Origin: Clostridium sp. DSM 17811
GTDB lineage: Bacteria > Bacillota > Clostridia > Clostridiales > Clostridiaceae
Assembly: GCF_018861905.1 (NCBI RefSeq)
Contig: NZ_JAHLDU010000002.1
Coordinates: 1-64,000, forward strand
Length of the DNA: 64,000 nucleotides
Direction of reading: 5' to 3'
A program made the translations under genes and the position numbers. Below the pieces are notes generated by a model. It was not told the DNA's origin and made no database searches. It saw only the letters and a program-made list of their open reading frames with translations. Below are positions 55,633 to 64,000 of this stretch, in pieces (position 1 is the first letter of the stretch; each line of letters starts with the position of its first letter).

Positions 55633-57294
55633 GTGATGAGTGTCCTAATGGAAGATTATGAAAAAAAAATAAAAGACACTTTAGAAGAATTAATTTCAAT
55701 ACAAAGTGATACAGGAACGTCCCTTGAGAAAGATATTGAAAAATATCTATATAATTGGTTACAAAAGTTAGATTATTTTAAAAGTAATACAAATAGCTTG
55801 GGAAGTTATCCACTTAAGAATGATTCATTAGAACGAGCCGTCGTATGGGGGTTGGTTAAAGGAGTTGGGAGAAAAACAGTTATTCTTCTCAATCATCATG
55901 ATGTTGTAGATGCTTATGATTATCAAACTCTAAAAACTTATGCTTATCAACCTGCGTTACTTAGAGAAATGCTCAAAAATGTTGAATTAGCAAAAGATGT
56001 TGAAGAGGATTTAATAAGCGGAGAATGGATCTTTGCAAGAGGAGCTGCAGACATGAAAGCAGGCATTGCAATTCAGTTGTCAATTATTGAAGCTTTTTCA
56101 AAGCAGCAAAATTTTAATGGTAATATTCTCTTTATATCGGTCGCTGATGAGGAATCATTATCGCTGGGAATGAGAAGTAGTGCAGAGCTATTGGAAAAAA
56201 TCAAGAATAAATTTGATTTGGAATATACTATTTTAATCGATTCAGAGCCACACCAGAAGACGGAAAACAATGAAGGTGTATTTCATACAGGTTCGGTTGG
56301 AAAATTAATGCCTGTTGTGTATGTAAGAGGTAAAAAAACTCATATTGGTGACATTTTTCAAGGATTTAATCCGCTCCTTTTATTATCGCAAATTGCAAGT
56401 GAAACGGAACTTAATTCGGATTTCTCAGATGTTGTAGAGAATGAAGTATCACCGCCACCTTCCTGGAACTATTTTAGAGATGGGAAAAAATGTTACGATG
56501 CGTCTATACCAGATTCTGCAGGTGGATATTTTAGTGTCTTAACCCTTAAGCGAACGCCAAAGATAATACTTGAGCAATTACTTGAAATTTCTAAACAAAC
56601 ATTTGAAAATGTTATATGCAAAATGAATAAAAACTACAGTAATTATCTAAATAAGAAAAATGAAGTCGAACGTAAACTTCCTTGGAAGACAAATGTTAAA
56701 ACCTTTTCACAAATATATAATGATGCCATTGAACAATCTGGAGAAAAATTTCTCTTAGATTATCATTTAACTATTGATAAATTAAAAATAGATATAAAAA
56801 ATGACATCATTAGTATGCCTGAGAGTAATATGGCTCTAATCTGCAAAACGTTAGAATATATTACAGATAAAACACCAATGGTGGTTATAGCATTTTCTCC
56901 ACCTTATTATCCTCATATATCAATTAATGATTTTAAAGAATTAGATAATAATGTATCAGATATTGGCAATGAGGTAGTTCGTATTGCGAGGGAAGTGTGT
57001 TATGAAACTTATAGTAAGAGAAATTATTTCATGGGTATTTCTGATATGAGTTATGCAGCCTTGAATGAAAGTGAGAACGTAATACCACATATAGAATTTA
57101 ATATGCCACTTTGGAAAAACATGTATGATATTCCCTTCGAAACTATAAAACAATTAAATATTCCAAGCATAAATATAGGTCCTTATGGAAAGGATCTGCA
57201 TAAGTTTACAGAAAGAGTTTTTACGCTTGATGTAATAAGACAAACACCAAGATTAATTGCTGGTGTTATTGAATATGTTTTAAAAAACAATTAA
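55633..57294 (+). CDS. M20-family metallohydrolase, RocB-like
   Basis: A zinc hydrolase of about 553 residues. The metal ligands are visible in NHHDVVDAY, RGAADMKAG and ADEESLSLG. Length and pattern match RocB of Bacillus subtilis, linked to arginine and ornithine use as an N-deacylase. It may release ornithine or arginine from acylated forms. The start is GTG 55633 (or ATG 55636), with GGAGG before it. The gene follows the GlnK/GlnL-like pair and ends at a 22-bp terminator. Confidence 0.85.
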   Translation: MMSVLMEDYEKKIKDTLEELISIQSDTGTSLEKDIEKYLYNWLQKLDYFKSNTNSLGSYPLKNDSLERAVVWGLVKGVGRKTVILLNHHDVVDAYDYQTLKTYAYQPALLREMLKNVELAKDVEEDLISGEWIFARGAADMKAGIAIQLSIIEAFSKQQNFNGNILFISVADEESLSLGMRSSAELLEKIKNKFDLEYTILIDSEPHQKTENNEGVFHTGSVGKLMPVVYVRGKKTHIGDIFQGFNPLLLLSQIASETELNSDFSDVVENEVSPPPSWNYFRDGKKCYDASIPDSAGGYFSVLTLKRTPKIILEQLLEISKQTFENVICKMNKNYSNYLNKKNEVERKLPWKTNVKTFSQIYNDAIEQSGEKFLLDYHLTIDKLKIDIKNDIISMPESNMALICKTLEYITDKTPMVVIAFSPPYYPHISINDFKELDNNVSDIGNEVVRIAREVCYETYSKRNYFMGISDMSYAALNESENVIPHIEFNMPLWKNMYDIPFETIKQLNIPSINIGPYGKDLHKFTERVFTLDVIRQTPRLIAGVIEYVLKNN

Positions 57295-57295
57295 G

Positions 57296-57347
57296 AAAAT
57301 ATTTAAGATTATAAATAAAAAATATTTATAATCTTAAATATTTTTTT
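57296..57347 (+). terminator. Terminator after the M20 hydrolase gene
   Basis: A perfect 22-bp A/T-rich stem (57296-57317 with 57323-57344) with a five-base loop, ending in T. Confidence 0.9.
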
Positions 57348-57532
57348 GATGTAAATTGAATGTTTTTGAAAGGATGATTTTATAATAAAAGAATAAGAAA
57401 GGGATGAAGGGAGATAAATCAATTTATATTTTTAAACAAAAAAAGAAAACGATTACTTAATCTATTTAGAAACAAGGGCTAGATTTTAAATTTACATGCT
57501 TACCAAAGTATTAAATGAAGGGGGAATGTAGA

Positions 57533-58939
57533 ATGGAATCAAATAACAATGAAATAAAAGAGGTACTTAATAAATCTAAAGGACTTGAACGTAGTTTATC
57601 AAGTAGACACATTCAAATGTACACACTTGGTTCAACTATAGGTACGGGAATATTTTTAGCCTCAGGTTATGTTATACACAATGCGGGACCTGGGGGCGCG
57701 GTGGTTGCATATTTGATTGGCGCATTAATTATGTATCTAATGATGTCATGTCTTGGAGAACTAACAGTGGCAATGCCAGTTTCAGGTAATGTGCAAGCTT
57801 ATGCAACAGAATTTATTAGCCCAGCAATAGGATTTACGTCTGGTTGGATGAAGTGGATAAGTTGTGCGGTAACAGTTACAGCTCAATTGGTTGCTTCAGC
57901 AATTATAATGAAAAACATATTTCCTACTGTAAGTTCACTAGTTTGGATTGTTGCTTTTACTATCTTATTAATTTTACTTAATGTACTTCCAGCTCGTAAC
58001 TATGGTGAAACAGAATTTTGGTTTGCAAGTGTTAAGATTATCGCTGTAGCTCTCTTTGTTATTGTAGGAATTGGAATTATGACAGGTGTTATTGGAGGGA
58101 AATCTATTGGGTTCACGAATTTTGTAAATGATGGAGGAGCATTTCCTAATGGGTTTAAAGCTATTGTTGTATGTATGTTATCTGCTATCTTTGCATTTGG
58201 TGGGTCAGACCTTATTGCAACTGCAGCAGGTGAGAGTAAAAACCCTGGAGTTGAAATGCCAAAAGCCATAAAAGGATATGTAATTTCTATAACCCTAATT
58301 TATGTGGTATGTGTTATTTTAATTGGGTGTGTTCTTCCTTGGAGAGAAGCAAACCTTGCAGGTAGTCCTTTTGCTTATATGTTTAAAAGCGCTGGGATAA
58401 GTTCAGCTGCGCTTTTAGTGAATATAATTGTTGTCACATCAGCACTTTCGTCAGCAAATGGCTTTTTATATGCAAGTACAAGGACATTGTGGTCTCTTGC
58501 AAAGCATAAACAAGCACCAAAAATATTAGCAAAACTAAATAAAAATAAAGTTCCAATATACTCACTTGCTATTTCTATTGCGTTTGCATCATTTGCGATT
58601 GTTTCCAGTTTTATAGCAGCGGATACAGTTTATCTTTTCTTAATCTCTCTTCTCGCTAGCATTGATATATTCATTTATTCAATAGATTGTATATGTCAAA
58701 TGAGATTTCGAAAACGTTATATATCAGAAGGGAATAAGGTTGAGGATTTAAAATATAGAACTCCATTTTATCCAGTAACTCCAATTTTAGCGCTTATATT
58801 ATATGGCATAATCGTAATTGCTATGATATTTGATCCAACAGAAAAAATAGCTGTTATTACAGGGGTTCCAACAATTATAATATTATATGTTTCGTTTAAG
58901 TACTTCTCTAAAAAGATAAAAAATACTAATGTTTTTTAA
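57533..58939 (+). CDS. Amino-acid permease (GabP/AnsP-type APC family)
   Basis: A transporter of about 468 residues with twelve predicted helices. The opening GLERSLSSRHIQMYTLGSTI and GTGIFLASGYVI, then GELTVAMPVSGN and AFGGSDLIATAAGES, are typical of the amino-acid permease branch that includes GabP, ProY and LysP. The substrate is not determined; context suggests an arginine- or glutamate-family amino acid. The start is ATG 57533 behind GGGGGAATGTAGA. A cre-like AGAAAACGATTACT lies about 90 bases upstream, near 57444-57457. Confidence 0.85.
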   Translation: MESNNNEIKEVLNKSKGLERSLSSRHIQMYTLGSTIGTGIFLASGYVIHNAGPGGAVVAYLIGALIMYLMMSCLGELTVAMPVSGNVQAYATEFISPAIGFTSGWMKWISCAVTVTAQLVASAIIMKNIFPTVSSLVWIVAFTILLILLNVLPARNYGETEFWFASVKIIAVALFVIVGIGIMTGVIGGKSIGFTNFVNDGGAFPNGFKAIVVCMLSAIFAFGGSDLIATAAGESKNPGVEMPKAIKGYVISITLIYVVCVILIGCVLPWREANLAGSPFAYMFKSAGISSAALLVNIIVVTSALSSANGFLYASTRTLWSLAKHKQAPKILAKLNKNKVPIYSLAISIAFASFAIVSSFIAADTVYLFLISLLASIDIFIYSIDCICQMRFRKRYISEGNKVEDLKYRTPFYPVTPILALILYGIIVIAMIFDPTEKIAVITGVPTIIILYVSFKYFSKKIKNTNVF

Positions 58940-58968
58940 TTGGTGAAAAACAAGTTATTACGAAGCAA

Positions 58969-59010
58969 AAAAATAATTTCTGTATAATACAGAAATTATT
59001 TTTTTATTTT
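58969..59010 (+). terminator. Terminator after the permease gene
   Basis: AAAAATAATTTCTGTA (58969-58984) pairs with TACAGAAATTATTTTT (58988-59003) around TAA, and T-rich sequence follows. Confidence 0.92.
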
Positions 59011-59042
59011 AAATTTATTCTCTGATTTTAGGGTTGAATATT

Positions 59043-59150
59043 ATGAATAAACTGTTAACAATACTAAATTTGGCAACGATTTCAATGATTATTATTGGGA
59101 AAAATAAGCAAAAGTGCATAAATATAAGCACTAAGATTAATAGTATATAA
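59043..59150 (+). CDS. Possible 35-residue hydrophobic peptide
   Basis: ATG to TAA encodes 35 residues, beginning MNKLLTILNLATISMIIIG and ending in a Lys/Asn-rich tail. AGGG lies nine bases before the ATG. It would be a one-helix membrane peptide, or it could be a chance frame or a gene remnant in AT-rich DNA. I do not recognise it. Confidence 0.2.
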   Translation: MNKLLTILNLATISMIIIGKNKQKCINISTKINSI

Positions 59151-59240
59151 GGCATATAACTTTAACTTTAGCATTATTATGCAATTATGCGTATAAAAAA
59201 CCAAAAAAAACTTTTATGTATGTTTATGCTATAATTTTTG
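59111..59240 (+). promoter_or_regulatory. ATGC-repeat region before arcA
   Basis: In the 480 bases between the permease terminator and arcA, this stretch contains clustered ATGC half-sites: GTGCATAAATATAAGCAC, GCATTATTATGC followed by AATTATGC, and TTTATGCTATAAT. They could be binding sites of an arginine-responsive regulator such as ArgR. TATAAT occurs at 59229-59234 and again at 59411-59416, neither with a good -35 box. I see nothing else in the rest of the gap. Confidence 0.35.
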
Positions 59241-59489
59241 TGTTATACATTATAAATTAGAACATTGTGAATATATATACAATCAATCCGTTGTTTGAAA
59301 TTTGCAAGTAGTAATATATATATAATTATAACGTAAAATGGAGATTAAGACATAAAGGGGATTATAAATAAGAGCTAAACCTAATAGACACTATATATGT
59401 AGAAAAATGGTATAATAAGGGGTTTTCTTTATGAAATGAAAGACTTTATAATGAAGACATCAAAAGAAATGATAGGGAGATGAAATATC

Positions 59490-60713
59490 ATGGATTCATT
59501 TATAAATGTAACTTCGGAAATAGGAAAACTTAATAAAGTAATGTTACATAGACCAGGTAGAGAAATAGAAAATTTAACACCAGAACTTCTTGAAAGATTG
59601 CTTTTTGATGATATTCCTTATTTAGAGGTAGCGAGAAAAGAGCACGATATATTTGCAAAGCTTTTAAAAGAAAACGATGTAGAGGTTCTTTATTTAGAAG
59701 AACTTGTTACAGAGGCTTTGGAAGATGATAAAGTAAAAAAAATATTTTTACAGCAGTTTTTACAAGAAAGTCACATTAGTAATAAAGAAATATATAAATC
59801 TCTTTATGCTTATTTAATGTCAAAGTCCACAAGAGAAATGATTGATATACTTATGGCTGGAGTTAGAAAAAATGATGTTGATGTTAAAGAAATGCATTCA
59901 CTAAGAGGATTAATAGGAAACAATTATCCATTCTATTTAGATCCTATGCCTAATCTTTACTTTACTCGCGACCCGGGTGCTTCAATTGGAAATGGTATTA
60001 CTATAAATACTATGCAAACTGAAGCAAGAAGGCGTGAGACGTTGTTTCTAGAATTTATTCATAAATATCATAAATCTTTTAAAGCACAGGAAGTACCACT
60101 TTGGTATGATAGGACGCTTCCTAATAATATAGAAGGTGGGGACGAACTTGTATTATCTGCTACAACTCTTGCAATAGGATGTAGTCAAAGAACTTCACCT
60201 GAAGCTATAGAAGTGGTAGCAAGAAATTTGTTTGCAAAACATACTTCTTTTGAAAAAGTATTAGTATTAGAAATTCCATCTAGCAGAGCATTTATGCATC
60301 TTGATACTGTATTTACTATGGTTGATTATGATAAATTTACAATACACCCAGAGATAGAAGGACCACTTAATGTTTTTGAAATTACAAAAGGTCTTAATGG
60401 GGAAATAAATATTAAACAAGAAAAAGATATATTGCAAAATGTATTAAAATCAGCATTAAAGGTACCTTCAGTTGAATTAATAAGATGCGGTGGTGGTGAC
60501 TCTATTGTAGCGGCAAGAGAACAATGGAATGATGGATCAAACACTCTAGCTATTGCACCAGGAAAGGTTATAACTTATGAACGAAATTATATTACAAATG
60601 AAATTTTAGCAAAACGTGGTATAACAGTTATAACAATGCCAAGTGCTGAATTATCAAGAGGAAGAGGCGGCCCAAGGTGTATGAGTATGCCACTAAATAG
60701 AGATAACTTATAA
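59490..60713 (+). CDS. arcA: Arginine deiminase
   Basis: A 407-residue enzyme that hydrolyses arginine to citrulline and ammonia. It contains KVMLHRPGREIENLTPE, PNLYFTRDPGASIGNG, EGGDELV and the C-terminal GGPRCMSMPL with the nucleophilic Cys397. The ribosome site GGGAGATG lies before the ATG. It begins the arcA-arcB-arcD-aminotransferase cluster. No carbamate kinase gene lies within the window; it could follow beyond the right edge. Confidence 0.97.
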   Translation: MDSFINVTSEIGKLNKVMLHRPGREIENLTPELLERLLFDDIPYLEVARKEHDIFAKLLKENDVEVLYLEELVTEALEDDKVKKIFLQQFLQESHISNKEIYKSLYAYLMSKSTREMIDILMAGVRKNDVDVKEMHSLRGLIGNNYPFYLDPMPNLYFTRDPGASIGNGITINTMQTEARRRETLFLEFIHKYHKSFKAQEVPLWYDRTLPNNIEGGDELVLSATTLAIGCSQRTSPEAIEVVARNLFAKHTSFEKVLVLEIPSSRAFMHLDTVFTMVDYDKFTIHPEIEGPLNVFEITKGLNGEINIKQEKDILQNVLKSALKVPSVELIRCGGGDSIVAAREQWNDGSNTLAIAPGKVITYERNYITNEILAKRGITVITMPSAELSRGRGGPRCMSMPLNRDNL

Positions 60714-60764
60714 TAACAATGATAATATGATAATATACAAATAAAAATTTTAGGAGGAATTATT

Positions 60765-61763
60765 ATGTTTAACTTAAGAAACAGAAACTTTTTAACTTTG
60801 ATGGACTTTACTCCAAAGGAAATAAACTACTTTTTAGATTTAGCTGCGGATTTAAAAAAAGCTAAGTATGCAGGTACAGAAAAGCAAAACTTAAAAGGTA
60901 AAAATATCGCTCTAATATTTGAAAAGAGTTCTACAAGAACAAGATGTGCTTTTGAAGTAGGAGCACTTGACCAAGGAGCACATGTAACTTACCTTGGACC
61001 TACAGGGACTCAAATTGGTAAGAAAGAATCTGTAGCAGATACAGCAAGAGTTCTTGGAAGAATGTATGATGGAATAGAATATAGAGGATATGGTCAAGAA
61101 GTTGTTGAGGATTTAGCTAAATACGCAGGAGTACCTGTATGGAACGGTTTAACAACTGAGGATCATCCAACACAAATTCTTGCAGATTTTTTAACTATAA
61201 AAGAACACTTTGACAAACCATTAAGCGACATTTCATTTGTATACGCAGGTGACGGAAGAAACAATATGGCAAATGCATTGATGATAGGTGCTGCTAAAAT
61301 GGGTATGGACTTTAGAATCGTGTCACCTAAGAGCTTATTCCCAGAAACAGCATTAGTTCAAAAATGTAATGAAATTGCGAAAGAAACAGGAGCAAAAATC
61401 ACTATTACAGACAATGTGGATGCGGGAGTTAAAAATGCAGATGTAATATACACAGATGTATGGGTTTCTATGGGTGAAGCAGATGAAGTTTGGGCATCAA
61501 GAATAAAACTATTAAGACCATACCAAGTTAATATGGAAATGCTTAATAAGACAGGCAATAAGAATGTTAAGTTTATGCATTGTCTACCAGCATTCCATGA
61601 CTTAAAGACTATAGTAGGAAAAGAAATATTTGAAAAATATGGTCTTGAAGGTTTAGAAGTTACGGATGAAGTATTTGAAAGTAAACATTCTATTGTATTT
61701 GATGAAGCAGAAAATAGGATGCATACAATAAAAGCTGTTATGGTTGCTACACTTGGAAACTAG
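60765..61763 (+). CDS. arcB: Ornithine carbamoyltransferase (catabolic)
   Basis: A 332-residue transferase that splits citrulline to ornithine and carbamoyl phosphate in this setting. It contains the carbamoyl-phosphate loop [10 protein letters not shown] near residue 55, [12 protein letters not shown], and the ornithine loop HCLPAFHD. The catabolic role is inferred from its place after arcA. It follows arcA by 51 bases, behind AGGAGG. Confidence 0.96.
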   Translation: MFNLRNRNFLTLMDFTPKEINYFLDLAADLKKAKYAGTEKQNLKGKNIALIFEKSSTRTRCAFEVGALDQGAHVTYLGPTGTQIGKKESVADTARVLGRMYDGIEYRGYGQEVVEDLAKYAGVPVWNGLTTEDHPTQILADFLTIKEHFDKPLSDISFVYAGDGRNNMANALMIGAAKMGMDFRIVSPKSLFPETALVQKCNEIAKETGAKITITDNVDAGVKNADVIYTDVWVSMGEADEVWASRIKLLRPYQVNMEMLNKTGNKNVKFMHCLPAFHDLKTIVGKEIFEKYGLEGLEVTDEVFESKHSIVFDEAENRMHTIKAVMVATLGN

Positions 61764-61786
61764 CCTAAAATAATTTACAATTATAA

Positions 61787-61822
61787 ACTTTGGGGAGGGT
61801 AATATTATTACTCTCGCCAAAT
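61787..61822 (+). other. Imperfect hairpin between arcB and arcD
   Basis: TTTGGGGAGGGTAAT and ATTACTCTCGCCAAA pair with a few mismatches around ATT. No T run follows, so it is more likely an RNA-processing or stability element than a terminator. Confidence 0.5.
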
Positions 61823-61859
61823 TCCAATATTGCAAGTACGGTTAGAAGGAGATTATAAA

Positions 61860-63281
61860 ATGGCTGATAAATCTAAAAAACTAGGCGTATTTTCACTAAC
61901 AGCACTAGTTATTACTTCCTCAATAGGTGCTGGTATATTTAATATATCGGGTGATTTAGCATCAGGTGCTGCTGCAGGACCTGCAATTATTGCATGGATA
62001 ATTGTTGGTTTTGGTATTTTAATGTTATCGTTATCTTTTAATAATTTATTATTAAAAAAACCTGAATTAAATGGTATATTTAGCTATGCAGAAGATGGTT
62101 TCGGAAAATTTGGAGGGTTCATTAGTGGATGGGGGTATTGGTTATCCGCATGGCTTGGTAATGTAGCATTTGCTACAATGCTTATGAGTACACTTTCATA
62201 TTTCTTTCCTATATTTGGGAATGGGCAAAATGTTGCCTCGATTATTGGTGCAAGTATTATTATGTGGGTACTTACCTACATAGTTAATAGAGGTGTTGAG
62301 GAAGCTGCACTCATAAATACAGTAGTTACCATATTTAAATTAATACCTATCTTTTTATTCATAGTAATAGGTATTGTGGCTTTTAAGGTAGATTTATTCA
62401 CAAATCATTTTTGGGGTAACATATCTACTAATTTTAAGCTATCAGATATATTCTCACAAGTTAAAAGTTGTATGATGGTAATGATGTGGGTTTTTGTTGG
62501 TATAGAAGGAGCTTCTATGTTATCTTCTCGTGCTAATAAAAAATCTGAAGCTGGAAGAGCAACTATTCTTGGGTTAATAGGATTATTAACTATTTATATT
62601 CTTGCTTCAATGATTCCTTATGGTGTTATGAGTAAAGATCAGTTAGCGAAATTAGCTACTCCTTCAATGGCTTATATCTTAAAAGATATTGTTGGACCTT
62701 GGGGAGCTGCATTTATAAACGTAGGTTTAATAATCTCGATTTCAGGTGCATGGTTATCTTGGACGATGCTACCATCTGAAACAACTCTTTTAATGGCTCG
62801 TTCAAAGTTATTACCAAAAGTATTTGGTAAAGTAAATAAGGCTGGTGCTCCAACTTTTTCTTTAATTATCACAGCGGCATTAACTCAATTGTTTATTTTT
62901 ACTTTCTTATTTACCGATAAGGCATACCAATTTGCTTATTCTCTTTGTACCGCTGCAATACTCGTATGTTACTTATTTGTTGGATTGTACCAATTTAAAA
63001 TATCTTATCTAAACAGACATGAAAAAGGACAAATAAAACAAATAATAGTAGGTTTAATTACCGTGATTTTTGAAATATGGGCAATAGTAGTTTCAGGACT
63101 AAACTATACTTTGCTATGCCTTATAGCTTATATTCCTGGAATTGTGTTTTTTGCCATGGCTAGAAAAGAAAATGGTGAAAAGAGTTGGTTAACAAAGAGA
63201 CAAGCTATATTGACTGCTTTAATTGTTATAGGATCAATATATATCATTTACCAATTAGCTATAGGAAAAGTTGCTATTTAA
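61860..63281 (+). CDS. arcD: Arginine:ornithine antiporter
   Basis: A 473-residue APC-superfamily protein with twelve predicted helices. SSIGAGIFNISGDLASG is the helix 1 turn, KPELNGIFSYAEDGFG follows, and VFVGIEGASMLSSRA marks helix 6. These patterns fit ArcD, which swaps arginine for ornithine. The start is ATG 61860, with AAGGAG before it, rather than an in-frame TTG at 61830. It lies between arcB and a class I/II aminotransferase gene, as in arc clusters of lactic acid bacteria. It is a paralogue of the transporter at 51847. Confidence 0.92.
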   Translation: MADKSKKLGVFSLTALVITSSIGAGIFNISGDLASGAAAGPAIIAWIIVGFGILMLSLSFNNLLLKKPELNGIFSYAEDGFGKFGGFISGWGYWLSAWLGNVAFATMLMSTLSYFFPIFGNGQNVASIIGASIIMWVLTYIVNRGVEEAALINTVVTIFKLIPIFLFIVIGIVAFKVDLFTNHFWGNISTNFKLSDIFSQVKSCMMVMMWVFVGIEGASMLSSRANKKSEAGRATILGLIGLLTIYILASMIPYGVMSKDQLAKLATPSMAYILKDIVGPWGAAFINVGLIISISGAWLSWTMLPSETTLLMARSKLLPKVFGKVNKAGAPTFSLIITAALTQLFIFTFLFTDKAYQFAYSLCTAAILVCYLFVGLYQFKISYLNRHEKGQIKQIIVGLITVIFEIWAIVVSGLNYTLLCLIAYIPGIVFFAMARKENGEKSWLTKRQAILTALIVIGSIYIIYQLAIGKVAI

Positions 63282-63304
63282 ATTATTGAAAAGAGGTTTT
63301 TAAT

Positions 63305-64000
63305 ATGAATATTGCAAGTTTTGGCGTTGAAGAATGGTTAAATGTTTGGGAAAATGATGCTATTTATGATATAGCAGGAAGTTCGATTGCATCATTTTCA
63401 TTAGAAGAAATAATATCTATAGATGGTACAACTCCAAAGGAATTTTTTGATGGATTATTAAAAACAAAAATGAACTATGGATGGATAGAGGGTTCTCCAG
63501 ACTTTAAAAAAGAAGTTAGTAAACTCTATAAAAATGTTCCACCTGAAAATATTCTACAAACAAATGGAGCAACTGGTGCAAATCTTTTAGCATTATACTC
63601 ATTAATCGAGCCCGGTGATCATGTGATTTCGATGCACCCTAGTTATCAGCAATTATATGATATTCCAAAGTCTTTTGGTGCCGAAGTAGATTTTTGGGAA
63701 ATTTATGAAGAAAATGATTGGTTACCAAAGCTTAATGAACTAAAAAAATTAATACGTCCAAATACAAAATTAATTTGTTTGAATAATGCAAACAATCCTA
63801 CTGGAACTATATTTGATGATGACTTTCTTAAAGAAATAGTAAAAATTGCGAGTAATGTTGGTGCTTATATTTTAGTTGATGAAGTATATAAACCTTTGGA
63901 TTCCTCAATTGTTGTTTCTTCAATAGTAGACTTATACGATAAAGGAATTTCGACTAACAGTTTATCAAAAACATATTCAGTTCCAGGAATACGTGTTGGT
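63305..64000 (+). CDS. Class I/II aminotransferase, ArcT-like (truncated by window edge)
   Basis: The first 232 codons of a fold-type I PLP aminotransferase, open to the right edge. The ribosome site AAGAGG lies before the ATG. NYGWIEGSPDFKKEV and TNGATGANLLALYS form the phosphate region, LNNANNPTGTIFDD carries the conserved Asn-Pro-Thr-Gly, VDEVYKPL supplies the Asp and Tyr, and SLSKTYSVPGIRVG holds the Schiff-base Lys. Genes of this kind in arc clusters are called arcT; their reaction is poorly known. The gene continues outside the window. Confidence 0.9.
   Translation, partial: MNIASFGVEEWLNVWENDAIYDIAGSSIASFSLEEIISIDGTTPKEFFDGLLKTKMNYGWIEGSPDFKKEVSKLYKNVPPENILQTNGATGANLLALYSLIEPGDHVISMHPSYQQLYDIPKSFGAEVDFWEIYEENDWLPKLNELKKLIRPNTKLICLNNANNPTGTIFDDDFLKEIVKIASNVGAYILVDEVYKPLDSSIVVSSIVDLYDKGISTNSLSKTYSVPGIRVG

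Overview
The window is a 64 kb piece of an AT-rich Gram-positive chromosome that looks like a Clostridium sensu lato: codon use is strongly A/T-biased, ribosome sites are AGGAGG-like, T-box and TPP leaders and a two-component ornithine aminomutase are present, and oxygen-sensitive enzymes (anaerobic sulfite reductase, hybrid-cluster protein) dominate. I see no phage, transposon, integrase or CRISPR array. It reads as an ordinary chromosomal metabolic region with heavy local regulation.

Layout. 1-387: the 3' end of a 23S rRNA gene, a 5S rRNA gene and their terminator. 0.6-7.3 kb: a membrane ferredoxin/FMN-binding protein, a Gfo/Idh/MocA oxidoreductase, an OmpR-type two-component pair, and a three-gene microcompartment remnant (iron alcohol dehydrogenase, EutS shell protein, EutP). 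7.4-15.9 kb: branched-chain amino-acid synthesis, with leuCDBA on the minus strand behind a T-box and ilvN-ilvC-ilvB divergent on the plus strand. 15.9-23.2 kb: a D-2-hydroxyacid dehydrogenase, then hcp, a formate/nitrite-type channel, a Crp/Fnr regulator and asrABC. Two matching TGTGA-N6-TCACA palindromes sit in front of the channel gene and asrA. 23.3-26.4 kb: thiC behind a TPP riboswitch, and pdxST. 26.6-41.9 kb: an MFS transporter and a pentose module made of a YesN-type regulator, a membrane-anchored protein with two sugar-binding domains, a YtfQRT/YjfF-like ABC importer, a YesM-type kinase, xylulokinase, a ROK regulator and aldose 1-epimerase. 42-64 kb: arginine and ornithine catabolism. 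This part holds a RocR-like sigma-54 activator, the complete ornithine oxidation route (ortA, ortB, oraS, oraE, a GlmL-like ATPase, orr, ord), an antiporter, a GlnK/GlnL-like two-component pair, a RocB-like M20 hydrolase, an amino-acid permease, arcA, arcB, a second antiporter and a truncated aminotransferase at the right edge.

How the parts work together. ArcA and ArcB turn arginine into ornithine and carbamoyl phosphate. Orr, OraSE, Ord and OrtAB then convert ornithine through 2,4-diaminopentanoate to acetyl-CoA and alanine. The ornithine operon starts at a near-consensus sigma-54 promoter with two upstream palindromes, directly downstream of the RocR-like gene. The pentose module resembles three-component sugar sensing (membrane-anchored sugar-binding protein, LytS/YesM kinase, YesN regulator), but its sensor carries two tandem sugar-binding domains.

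Most notable observations: the RocR-like gene has no ribosome site next to its ATG but a strong one lies before a hairpin that could bring the two together; the palindromes before the channel gene and asrA can also fold as terminators of the preceding genes and have -10 boxes at the same distance; the double-domain sugar sensor; four CTCA/CTAA repeats at an exact 11-bp period before the membrane ferredoxin gene; and an orphan eutS-eutP pair.
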